Position numbers and translations under genes: made by a program. A stretch of 64,000 nucleotides of DNA from Ilex aquifolium (taxonomy: Eukaryota > Streptophyta > Magnoliopsida > Aquifoliales > Aquifoliaceae). The stretch is taken from NCBI GenBank assembly GCA_951799425.1, contig OX637393.1:3540501-3604500 (forward strand). Reading direction: 5' to 3'. This document shows positions 12,266-23,200 of this stretch, one piece after another. The notes under the pieces are model-generated. The model was not told the origin of the DNA, searched no databases, and saw nothing but the letters and a program-made list of their open reading frames with translations. The number at the start of each line of letters is the position of its first letter. The stretch's first letter is position 1.

Positions 12266-12988
12266 ATTATAGTGGACTCTTCATTTGATATTTGATGGAC
12301 TCGTAGGTCATGAGTAATTTAATTGAGACCCAAAAATTTGACTTAATTTGTTGATATAATGATATAGCAATGACATGGTTTAATAATGTTGTTATGATTG
12401 TAACCGTTAAACTCTTTCTTTGAAACTGTATCACTTAATATATCATTAGGTCAACAAATTAGGTCAATTTTCTCAAATACTCATTGGATCATAGTTGATC
12501 CTTTTGAGGCTAAGGAGCTCATAGAAGGATTTCAAAGGATGCTTAAAATTAAAAATAAACCAACACTAGTGACCAAAAGAGAGAAGAAATTATCTCATCC
12601 CATGCTTAATGTAGTGGGGTATGAGAGAGCGGACTTTGGTGCAACAACAATATATTATTTTGTGATATAAGTTTGATTAGTCACGTGAACAATCTTTCAA
12701 CATGTGAGGAAAGAGTACAAAAATAAAAATCTCTTCAAATCTCGCAATGATGAGAGTCCTAAACTAGTAGGTTGTCATTCTTTTTGAATGCCAATATGGT
12801 CAAAGCAATTTTTTTTTTTTTTAAGCTATTCAGTCAAAGAACCATTAAAAAATATAATAATGGAATAACATCTAAAAGAGAGAAGTAGGGTTAAGAGTGT
12901 ATTCATATAATTTTATTCCTAAACAAAAGGGAATGTATTGATTAGGAAATGATGGGTAAGATGGTTTCCCACAAAAATAATGTTATAA

Positions 12989-13080
12989 GAACTTAATTTA
13001 ATATAATCATTAGATTAGTTATGAATTTCAATGTAATATGAAACCCACTTTCAATCCAACAATTATAATTGATTAAGTTC
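12989..13080. repeat. Hairpin MITE-like element
   Basis: Imperfect arms GAACTTAATTTAATATAATC (12,989 onward) and AATTATAATTGATTAAGTTC (to 13,080), with inner ATTAGATT / AATCCAAC pairing. It shares the AACCCACTTTCAATCCAA-like core with the hairpin at 5651, so probably the same family. Confidence 0.5.
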
Positions 13081-13336
13081 CCACTTCCCAGATTAAATCT
13101 CCAAATTAAGTCAAAATAGCATTTTCCCTTTAGAACTAAACCTACCATATATTAATGTGCACCAATTGAAATGTTGATAAAAAAAAAAGGGGAGGAAAAA
13201 AAAAAAAGGTAACCAAATTTTACATATCAAATAAAGAAAAAAAAACTGAGTGGATAATAATTACAACTTACATGAATCAAATAAATACTGCAAGACAAAT
13301 TGCTCAAATTGCTAAGCTAAACAGGACCAATTCATA

Positions 13337-14392
13337 TCAGTATTTGAATGATACATTGTGCCCTTTGGAGTTGGCTCTTTTCAAATATGGACCTGTAGCA
13401 GTTTGCTGCACCTTAGATTTGGATGGAGGGGAACAAAGCTTGGGAGGAGAGAGATTACAACCTTGGAATTCTGTTGATGGAGATTTCAGGATTCCTTTCA
13501 TGGGCATTTTCATCGAAGAAGAAACCGCCTCTTTGCTTGAATCATCACTTGGAGTTGTATTCCCATTGTCTCTGGTATGAAATATATCATTGATAACCAT
13601 TGCATCTTCTTCACCATTGACATGAACACAAACACCATAGCCGCTTCCAATAGATTGATCCTTATCATTGTCTTTCTTGGCTTTGTGTAATTTGAACCAT
13701 CCTTCACTCAGCAATGTTTTCCTGGATAATTTCAACCATCTTTCATTCAACAATGCCAGAGAATTCAAATTCTTCAGGAAGGAGCTTTTCTTAGGAGAAT
13801 CCTCTGTTCTTTTCTTGTTATCTTGGCCCAAAAGCGTCATGGCGATCACATTCGATATGAAAAGTTGGCAAATTGCACATTTGATTTGTTCATGTCTCTC
13901 GAAAGACGATGCCTCTGTAAGTCCAACCATTCTTTTGATCCCAAGAACCTTCCGCGCCAGCTCTGCTAGCTCACATCTTTTAAATTTGGGATCATTAAGA
14001 TGCTTTGCAGCCAAATAACCAATGTCAACTTTGGTTTTTGTCAATCCCAACTCTTGAAATGGGAACATATCTTTCTTCTCCGGGATTCCAAAACCCACAA
14101 AGCGAATTCTGTTATCGGTAAGAAATTCAAGAATTCGATCAGGTAATGAATCCCCAGAATGAAACCTGAGGATCACACAACCTGCTCCAAAGCACAAGAG
14201 CACCAGCATGATATTTGGGTCGCGAGGGTGGCGCATAACGTCAAGGCCAACAACAGGTGGTCGAAGCCAGATCTTGCACTCTGGGAAAAGAAAATCCATT
14301 GTGCATAGAGACTCAAAGTCTTGTGCTTTGAAAGTAATGCCTTCTAGTTTAACCTCAAACCGATTGGTTTTCAAGTACACAGTCCCAGCCAT
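13337..14392 (-). CDS. WRN-exonuclease-like RNase H-fold protein, catalytic residues apparently lost
   Basis: A single uninterrupted frame of 351 codons without introns. Residues about 40-190 follow the plant Werner-exonuclease-like (DEDD 3'-5' exonuclease) pattern: PPVVGLDV at the first strand, LLCFGAGCVILRFHSGDSLP then LEFLTDNRIRFVGFGI, a VDIGYLAAK segment, and a helix ending in FISNVIAM. In the family ExoI reads D-x-E and ExoIII reads Y-x3-D. Here ExoI is LDVMRH, lacking the Glu, and the ExoIII region is CAICQLFIS, lacking the Asp. I infer a non-catalytic fold, perhaps nucleic-acid or protein binding. The C-terminal third (about 200-351) is Ser/Lys-rich and matches nothing I recognise. Alternatives are an unusual active enzyme or a recently disabled paralogue, although the clean frame argues for retained function. 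Confidence 0.75.
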   Translation of the reverse strand: MAGTVYLKTNRFEVKLEGITFKAQDFESLCTMDFLFPECKIWLRPPVVGLDVMRHPRDPNIMLVLLCFGAGCVILRFHSGDSLPDRILEFLTDNRIRFVGFGIPEKKDMFPFQELGLTKTKVDIGYLAAKHLNDPKFKRCELAELARKVLGIKRMVGLTEASSFERHEQIKCAICQLFISNVIAMTLLGQDNKKRTEDSPKKSSFLKNLNSLALLNERWLKLSRKTLLSEGWFKLHKAKKDNDKDQSIGSGYGVCVHVNGEEDAMVINDIFHTRDNGNTTPSDDSSKEAVSSSMKMPMKGILKSPSTEFQGCNLSPPKLCSPPSKSKVQQTATGPYLKRANSKGHNVSFKY

Positions 14393-14573
14393 CCTGATCT
14401 TTGATTAGTTGAGACGAAAGACAAAAAGAAACTGCCGTCACAAACACTGAGAATTGAACATACATTAGGCCTACGATGATGGCAACTAGCCTGAACAAGA
14501 GACAATACAATCAACCACCACAGAAGACTGTTGAGAAAAAGAGGGAAAACTGGTGGTTCCTCAGAATTGGAGC

Positions 14574-14582
14574 CTATTTATG
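14574..14582 (-). promoter_or_regulatory. Candidate TATA box of the exonuclease-like gene
   Basis: CATAAATAG on the minus strand, about 180 bp before the start codon at 14,392, would place transcription start near 14,545 and leave a 5' UTR of about 150 bases. Position and sequence only; no other element was recognised. Confidence 0.4.
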
Positions 14583-14904
14583 AGGTGGTTCCATATAAAT
14601 TCAAATCACTAATATTGGGGGGTCTTCTTTTGCTATCTTTGGTAGGCTTCAGATAAATTAGGTCCACAAACATTTTCAATCAAGATGAAACAAAACTAGT
14701 GGATCTTCACAATTAGAGAATTTTTAGCAGAATTTTCGGAGAAATCTACACCAATAAGTTTCGGGACTCTTTTAATTTCTGAAGATTCTTCCCGTTTCCA
14801 AGAAAATCTCAGACTCAATCTAGTTTTGTATCAAAGTGATTTTGTTTCTGTTCCTATATATATGGATCCATGCAACATATCCACGATATCATTATGATCA
14901 ATTA

Positions 14905-15499
14905 GGGTTCGTTTGTTTAGCGGGAGAATGATAAAAAATGCAAGAAAGAGAAATTTTTTATGTGTTTGGTTAGCTTGAAAAGAAAAATAATGGAAAAAAT
15001 AATTTTCCTTCATGCTTGAATTTTCTCACAAATAACCAACTTTTTTTTCTTGTAAAAAACATAAAGAAATGCAAAAAAGTTGTGATATATAACTAACTTC
15101 CTATTTTACCCTTATTTTTTTAAAAATATTTTATTGGTTATTAATTCTAAAAAAATTTGGTATGAATTTAATTAATCATATAATTTGGCTCAAAGACCTT
15201 TGTAGTGGTGATTGTCTTAAATTAAGTTTCGAGTCATTTTTTTAAAATTTTTTAACTTTCAATTATAATTACATATTTTTTTTTTAGACCGATTTAATAT
15301 AATTGAGGGTAATTTAGACAATTATAAAAAAAAAAATTATAACTTTTCTTTCTTTCAAACAATAGAATGAAATTTTTTTAAAACTTTCCGGTAAATTTTT
15401 CATTCTAACCAAACACATGTATAAAAATATATTTTCTATCATTTTCATTTCTATCATTTTTACTTTCTATCATTTTTTTCTTCCTAACCAAACAGACCC
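14905..15499. mobile_element. Tourist-like (PIF/Harbinger) MITE, 595 bp
   Basis: Flanked by TTA on both sides (14,902-14,904 and 15,500-15,502), the 3-bp target duplication of PIF/Harbinger elements. The ends GGGTTCGTTTGTTTAG and, inverted, GGGTCTGTTTGGTTAG form terminal inverted repeats, with a second inverted pair inside (ATGTGTTTGGTTAGC / ACCAAACACATG). No transposase. The nominal ORF over its left part is spurious. 15,503-16,497 holds no gene apart from the H3 3' UTR. Confidence 0.75.
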
Positions 15500-16497
15500 T
15501 TAATAGGATTTGGCAAGAAAGTCTTATTGCCTCTATCATTAGCTCGGGTGGTCCCAATTTTTAGAAATAATGGCATCCATAAAAATCATAAAACCCCTCA
15601 GCAGTCATAAACAGAAATCAAACAGTTCTACTACTACACAATTGTAGCTTTTTATAAATGGCTTCAGACAAATATACATTGCTGGTTTAGGTGAGTCCTT
15701 TTTACCAACTTTTTGGGTATATTTTTGAAATATTAATTCCACAAAACTGCAAATCACAGCACCTATCATTTGGATCAATATACCACTTTTTTTGTATGCC
15801 TTTCCTTGTTACTATAAAAATATCAATAAAATTAAAGGAAAAACCCAAAATATGGAAATTTATTTACTTACAAATATCAAAAGAGACAATACAATAACTA
15901 AAATGTGTAACCACATGAGAAATAAATGGTTGAATTCAAATGAATAAACTTCAGAACGGAAAACCTAGTTTATATTAAAAATGATAATGAAGAAGGGAAA
16001 ATTATACTGACCTTGGGTAAGTTCTCTAAGATTAGCAACACCTATATGGATCTTTGTTTGCCATGAATTGAAGCCTGACTGGCAGTCAACAAAAAACCAT
16101 CATAGAGTGTACCTATATAAACAAAAATTTCTCAGTACAGAATGATATTCTTTCCATAATTCCTTGTTTTCAAGCATCAGAAAATGTTTTATACATAAAT
16201 GGGTTGTTTCTGGGATCTCTTGCATTTGATGCCTTTATGTATGTGCCATAAACAGTGACTTTTTGAGTGATCTTTCAACTAACGTTCTGAAAATTCAAGC
16301 ACCCTTATTCCCAAATGGCCCAAACAGACACACTTACACAACACAGACAGAAAGATTCAAATGAAAGTAACAAAACTAAATTTTTATCAAAAGAAGATCA
16401 ACGAGAGATTCAACAGTAACAAAATCAGACAATCAGAAAGTAAAATTGAAAGGCTAACAGTCTATACAGAACCAACTGTATGCTTCCTAGATCAATT

Positions 16498-16965
<468 letters not shown>

Positions 16966-17010
16966 TCACTGGTGTATGTTGGTGTTGGTGGTGGTGGTGG
17001 TGGGTGGTGA

Positions 17011-17138
17011 TTTATAGGAGGGTTTCGAAATTTGTGGCGGGAGATGGAATGATTTGGGCCGTTAATCCGGATTTTGGGGTAGATTTGATATCGACGGTTG
17101 CTGTTAGTTTAAGGAGTGAAGATGCGGATCGATGACGT
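17011..17138 (-). promoter_or_regulatory. Histone H3.1 promoter: TATA, E2F-like, Oct-like and Hex motifs
   Basis: Reading on the minus strand toward the gene: TGACGT (Hex-type core, seen on plus at 17,133-17,138) directly beside an Oct-like TGCGGATC (17,123-17,130; one mismatch to CGCGGATC), then TCTCCCGCC (17,036-17,044, E2F-like), then CTATAAA (17,011-17,017) about 103 bp before the ATG. This order is what plant S-phase histone promoters usually show. The (GGT)n tract at 16,983-17,008 falls at or near the start of transcription. Confidence 0.65.
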
Positions 17139-17259
17139 GGCAAAATTTTCTCGTTAAGTAGAGTTGATCAGAGGCGTTGTTGTTTGCAGGTCAAATAGGT
17201 CATCAACGATCTGATTTTTTTGAGCAGGATCGTTGGATGATATGTTGGCTAGCGCCGAT

Positions 17260-18110
17260 AATCGAATCGAATTATTTCGGTTTAGTTCGTTTTGAAATTA
17301 ATTTATTTTTTAAACAAGTTAAATTTAAACTATTTTTTAGACTAATCTTAAAAACGAGCTTAAAATAAAATAGTTAAACTACTCGCAGAGGCGGCCCAAG
17401 GTAAAGCGGGGCCCTAGGCAAAATTTTTATAAGAGGCCCTATTAATATTTTGTCTATTAATATTGTTAGAGAATAATCTAGTTTATTAGAGTTACTTTTT
17501 TCCCTTTTTTACCATCAAGTAATATATTTTATTTTTAATTATTATAATTTTTTTATGTTTTAAAAAATAATTTTTTATTTTTTAAAAAATTTAAAATATT
17601 AATCAAGTTTTTAAATTCAAGTTTTGACAATAATTTTTTTAAATAGATAATATTGTTAATTCATTCACTCTTAGTTGATTGTAAATAAAATTTTATCAAT
17701 TTAAGTTTTCTATAAATAATTTAATAATAGAATATGTGAGCAAAGAATCATTCTTTACTCTAAAATTTGGGCTTAACCAAGTAGAGAGTAATTTTGGACC
17801 TAATCAAATTAGATACAGATCTGAACTATTAAAATTTGGGCCCTAAAATTTTAATCATATCTAAAATATAAAATAAAAAATAAAAAATTAAGTTTACTAT
17901 ACTAAAGGGATAAATATTATGGGGCCCTCTAAAATTTGGGGCCCTAGGCAACCAACTTAGTTGCCTAGGGGTTGGACCGGTCCTGACTACTCGTTCAAGC
18001 TCGTTTTTTAAACAAATTGAACTTGAATAATTTTTAAATTCTTCTAACGAGTTTGACAAGTTCAGGTCAAATTCGTAAAACTCGACTCAATTATCAGTCT
18101 TATAAGAGTT
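17260..18110. repeat. AGCTCG-type dispersed repeat, split by a hAT insertion
   Basis: Sequence on both sides of the hAT element (17,260-17,385 and 17,986-18,110) shares the vocabulary CGAGCT, TTTTTTAAACAA, AATTTTTTAGACTC and ACTCGACTCAATTATCA with 31,165-31,440 and 41,025-41,130. The two halves read continuously once the insertion and its duplicated target are set aside. Confidence 0.5.
17386..17985. mobile_element. Non-autonomous hAT element, 600 bp
   Basis: An exact 8-bp target duplication ACTACTCG flanks it (17,378-17,385 and 17,986-17,993). The ends are CAGAGGCGGCCC and, inverted, CAGGACCGGTCC, typical of hAT termini. The subterminal word GGGCCCTAGGCAA is present near both ends, and its inverse TTGCCTAGGGG near the right end, as expected for hAT subterminal binding repeats. 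The AT-rich interior has no transposase. Confidence 0.82.
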
Positions 18111-18251
18111 TTTGTGTGTTTTTTTGTCTTACATTGTTTTGGTTAGTTTAGTTGTCAAATGAGGTGCACTTGTTCCTAGAGGATGAAAAAGAGAGACGAG
18201 GTGAAGGTGTTGCAAAATATAGAGCCAATCAAGCGTTGATCCTATAATACC

Positions 18252-18914
18252 TGATGATATCTAAAATAAACCCTAAATATGATATCAGACACAGAGCTCA
18301 GCTCAGGAGGTCAGACGAAGGGTTCATAGCTCAGGGGCCTAGAGCCAGAGCTCCCTACAGGTGAGACCGCAACAAGGAAGAAAATGAGACAGCTAGACAA
18401 CAGCGGATACCGGCAGAATAACTAAGAAGCAAGAACCAAGGCACGAAACTCTCGATCCTCTCCAAATATTAAGGAGGATCCCACGGTAAAAGGAAAAGAT
18501 CTCGGGATATAGACCGTTTGAAGCCAGCCATATGGAGTTTAGGAAACTCCGGGATTGAAAGGAGAGAGGGAGGAAGATCCCTTGATTATAGGAAGTAAAA
18601 TCAGTATTAGAGGTAAGTATGAGGCTATAAAAAGGAGGCAATAGAGCCACAGAGGGCCCGAATTCCCCTCCTCACTACGTTGTAACATGCTCAACACGAT
18701 CAATAAGAAAAGAGGAGCAAAAGACTCCATTCCAAAGTGGACTAGCCGAGCTCAGGCCGGTGAACCACTGTAATTCTGTTGTGTTATTTCCCCTTCCTCA
18801 ATTCCCTTAAAACCTCAACCAGCATTGCTTGACACGAGCCTTGTAGCTCAGACACCATTCTTAACTCCACGCACATCTGACTCCTAGTTCATTTTCGGTA
18901 GATTTGCACCATCA
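18252..18914 (+). repeat. 5' LTR of element 1
   Basis: 663 bp, TG...CA ends. TATAAAAAGG begins at 18,626 and a possible polyadenylation word AATAAGAAAAG follows near 18,702. Compared with the 3' LTR, differences include T/C at position 9, GCTCAGG/GCTAAGG, CTCGATC/CTCAATC, GAATTCC/GAAGTCC and a small cluster near GAGCAAAAGACTCC. Confidence 0.95.
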
Positions 18915-18915
18915 G

Positions 18916-18936
18916 TTTGGCGCCGTCTGTGGGAAC
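18916..18936 (+). promoter_or_regulatory. Primer-binding site of element 1
   Basis: TTTGGCGCCGTCTGTGGGAA starts one base after the 5' LTR. This is the usual tRNA-primer site form in plant Tat/Athila-like gypsy elements; I have not matched it to one specific tRNA. Confidence 0.8.
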
Positions 18937-18976
18937 GACTGTTCCTGTTACAAATAAACTGATTTCTCAGTGACTG

Positions 18977-20227
18977 ATGGTAACAACTCGAAACATGAGC
19001 AGAAGCCAAACAAACCCACCACGAATGCAGGATCAGCAGGAAGCCACCAACGGCAGACAACCCGAGAACGTCCAAGAGACTAATTCCCCCATTAACAACG
19101 AGATGGAAGCCCTTCGCCTTGTCAACCAACGTTTGCTAAGGGAAAACGCAGAACTATCGAAGCTCATACAACGCCCAAAGGAGGCACGACCCGCCCAAGA
19201 AGGCCAGAGTAATCCCCCTCACAGGGAACGGCGACACTTAGACCCCTTTAGAGAGGCCAATGAAGGAGTGGAAAGCAGCCAGACCAGGGGGCATATTCCT
19301 TACATACCCCCTAGGAATGGCCACAACGAAGAAGGGCAAAGTCAGAACGATGGGGGCGAGAGAGACGATTTTTTCCCGTACCAGCAGGACAGGAGAGAGC
19401 AGCATTGGGAGCAACGCTTCAAGGACATCCAGCAAGAGCTCAGCTATATGAAGGAGACTGTAAAGAGCAAAGCTCCGGTTACAATGGACGCCCTAGTACA
19501 ACAGACCGAGTCCCCATTCACCACAAGAGTGTTGCACTTCCCTCTCCCACCAAAATTCAGGATGCCACAAATAGAGGTATTTGACGGAACGAAAAACCCT
19601 GTAGATCATCTCAACACATACAAGAACCAGATGGAGCTGCATGGATACCAGGATCCTGTACGCTGCAGAACCTTTGCCATCACGTTGAAAGGCTCTGTCC
19701 TAGCCTGGTTTCACAGACTTCCACCAGCCTCGATCTCGTCCTTTAAAGAGCTCTCCATAGCTTTTGTATCTCACTTTATAGGAGCTCGGATCTACAGAAA
19801 GCCGAGCTACCACCTACTGAATGTGAAACAGGGACTCCAAGAAAACCTGAGGTCTTATGTTCAAAGCTTCAACTCGGAGTCACTAAAAGTAGACGTCCCA
19901 GATGAGAAGTTTGTCATAACGACCTTCATAGCTGGATTGAGAGTGCAATCCAAGGACTTGATGTTCTCCATATCCAAGAACCCTCAGGCAACTATGGTCG
20001 AGGTATTGGCTAAGGCAGAGAAGTACATAAACGGTGAGGAAGCCCTCCTCTCGAAGGTGGGGAGCTCATCCACACAAAAAGATAAAGGGAAAGAAGAAAA
20101 GAAAAGGAACCGAAGTCCCAGAAGAGAAAGGGGACGTGATAGGTCTCCAAGAAGAGACAGAGACCGCTCCCCAAAAAGGAGAGGTAACGTCAGGGATCGA
20201 TTAGGCCCGCCGCAGCCAGAGCTGTAG
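18977..20227 (+). pseudogene. gag: gag of element 1, interrupted by an in-frame TAG
   Basis: A 416-codon frame with an acidic, Gln-rich N-terminal region, then the retrotransposon gag (capsid-like) domain at about residues 195-330 (IEVFDGTKNPVDHLNTYKNQ, AWFHRLPPASI, then SYHLLNVKQG, ENLRSYVQSFN and TTFIAGL), and an Arg/Ser-rich nucleic-acid-binding tail (RSPRRERGRDRSPRRDRDRS). It ends at TAG 20,225-20,227, but the same frame stays open beyond it into a zinc-knuckle-like segment (FCEFHRDHGHQTDDC, about 20,362-20,406) and the protease. The stop therefore looks like a point mutation inside a longer gag-pol frame, though a natural gag end cannot be excluded without the gag region of element 2, which lies outside the window. 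Confidence 0.85.
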
Positions 20228-23200
20228 CCAAGGTATCCACATCGGCAACTCACTCCTCTAACTGCAACAGTGTCCCAAATCTTATATGAGGTACAGAATG
20301 AGAAGTTTCTAAAGTGGCCACCCCGAATGAAGGCAGACCCAACAAAAAGAGATCCCACGAAGTTTTGTGAGTTTCACAGAGATCATGGGCATCAGACGGA
20401 CGACTGTATCCAGTTAAAGAGGGAGATAGAGTTTCTGATCCAACGAGGACATCTACGTCGCTACGTGGCTCAGGAGGATCGAAACCGGGCTCAACCCCCA
20501 CCTCAACAGCAAGCTCCTGCACAACACCAACAGCCCCTAGGGGAAATCAGAGTAATATCTGGTGGATTCGCAGGAGGTGGAGAGTCCAGCTCAGCCAGAA
20601 AGGCCCACCTGCGCAGGATCAGAGCTGGAGAGGCCCTGGAAGTACAGGCGGTATCTAAGGCACCTCGACTAAGCACAACCATCACATTTTCAGACGCAAA
20701 CTTGGAAGGATACCAACATCCCCATGACGACCCGTTGGTAGTAAGGGTTGTGGTGGCCAACAGAACGGTTCATAGGGTTTTGATTGACAACGGGAGCTCG
20801 ACAGACATTGTTTTTGCCTTGGCGTTTGACAAGATGGGCATAGGCAGGGAAAAACTCGAGCCAGTGAATGCGCACTTGTTAGGATTCTCAGGAGAAAGGG
20901 TGTTACCCATTGGGTCAATACAACTTGTGTTAACTATGGGAGATCCACCTTGCCAGACAACCACCACAGTTAAGTTCCTGATAGTGGATGCCCCATCCGC
21001 ATATAACATGCTGTTAGGCAGGCCATCCCTCAACGCAATAAAGGCTATCCCCTCGGCTTATCACATGGTTCTGAAGTTTCCCACTGAGAATGGGGTTGGA
21101 GTGGTCCGTGGAGATCAGCGAGTAGCAAGAGAATGCTATATGGCCTCTACAAAGCAGAAAGAAGTTGAAAGTGTTCAGCTAGACGAGCTGGATATGAGAG
21201 ATGAGCTAGATACGAGACCCATGCCATCAGAAGAGCTGTAACCTGTTCAGCTTGATGAAAATCCAGAACACCTTGTTTACGTCGGATCCAGACTGAGCAA
21301 AGGTATTAAGGATCTTCTCATCCAGTTCCTGAAGGAGAACATAGGAGTATTTGCTTGGCGCCAAGAGGACATGAAGGGGATTGACCCTACAGTCATCACA
21401 CACAAGTTAAGTGTGAATCCTACCTGTAAGCCTGTTAAACAGAAAAGGAGATGCTTTGCTCTAGAACGCCAAAAGGCAATTAACGAAAAGCTCCTCCACG
21501 CCAAGGCCATCAGGGAGGTGGACTACCCCTTGTGGTTGGCAAATGTGGTTCTAGTGAAGAAGACTAATGGGAAATGACGACTCTGCATCGATTTCACAGA
21601 TCTCAACCGAGCCTGCCCAAAGGATAGTTTTCCTTTACCTCGGATTGACCTAATAGTGGATGCCACTGCTGGACACGAGCTCCTCAGCTTCATGAATGCT
21701 TTCTCAGGATATAACCAGATCATGATGGACCCAACTGATCAGGAGAAAACTTCATTTGTGACTGAACAAGGGACGTATTGCTACCAAGTCATGCCCTTTG
21801 GGTTGAAGAATGCTGGAGCCACCTATCAGCGCCTGGTAAACAGAATGTTCCAAAAACAAGTTGGAACCTCGATGGAAGTCTATATCGATGATATGTTGGT
21901 AAAGTCGTTGAAGGCAGAACTGCACATCGGACATTTAGCAGAATCATTCCGAATCCTTAAGGAATACAAGATGAAGCTCAACCCTGCCAAGTGTGCTTTT
22001 GGAGTATCTGCAGGAAAATTCCTAGGCTTTATAGTCAATAGTAGAGGAATTGAAGCTAACCCCGAGAAGGTAAAAGCAGTACTGGACATGCAACCACCAT
22101 CCAACACAAGGGAAATCCAACGTTTGACAGGAAGAATAGCAGCCTTGAGCCGTTTTGTGTCCAGATCAAGTGATAAATGCCAGCCTTTCTTTCAAGTCCT
22201 GAAGAAGGCGTTCCAGTGGGACACCCGGTGTGAAGAAGCATTCCAGACACTAAAGACCTATCTGAGCATGCCTCCTATGCTGGTAAGTCCCTTAGAAGGA
22301 GAGGTACTCACGCCGAGAAGGTAAAAGCAGTACTGGACATGCAACCACCATCCAACACAAGGGAAATCCAACGTTTGACAGGAAGAATAGCAGCCTTGAG
22401 CCGTTTTGTGTCCAGATCAAGTGATAAATGCCAGCCTTTCTTTCAAGTCCTGAAGAAGGCGTTCCAGTGGGACACCCGGTGTGAAGAAGCATTCCAGACA
22501 CTAAAGACCTATCTGAGCACGCCTCCTATGCTGGTAAGTCCCTTAGAAGGAGAGGTACTCACGCTTTATCTAGCTATTTCAGATTTTTCAACCAGTGCAG
22601 CGCTAGTAAGGGAGCAAGACAGAGCTCAACAGCCAGTATATTACTGCAGCAGAGCTCTAAGGGGGGTAGAGGAAAGATACCCCAAAATGGAGAAACTTGT
22701 ATTAGCTTTCGTCACCACGGCCAGAAGACTTAGGCCCTACTTTCAGGCTCATACTGTTGAGGTACCAACAGATCAGCCGATGAAACAAGTGTTGCACAAG
22801 CCAGAGTCCACATGAAGGCTACTTAAGTGGGCTATAGAGCTCAGCGAGTTTGATATCAGGTACAAGCCAAGGATTGCAATCAAGGGGCAAATTCTAGCAG
22901 ATTTCATTGCAGAATTCACAACGGCAGCACCCTCGGAAGCCACACAGTTGATGCCAGACCTCCTTACATGGAAGCTTTCGGTGGACGGAGCCGCCAACGC
23001 TCAAGGGAGTGGCACAGGATTGATTCTAACTTTCCCGGATGGAATAGATATCGAGTACGCACTCAGGTTTGGATTTAAGGCTTCGAATAATGAGGCTGAA
23101 TATGAAGCCGTCATCGCTGGGCTCAACCTTGCTCACTCAATGGAGGCGGAGCAACTGGAGATCTGCAGTGACTCCCAATTAGTAGTAAAGCAAATAGAAG

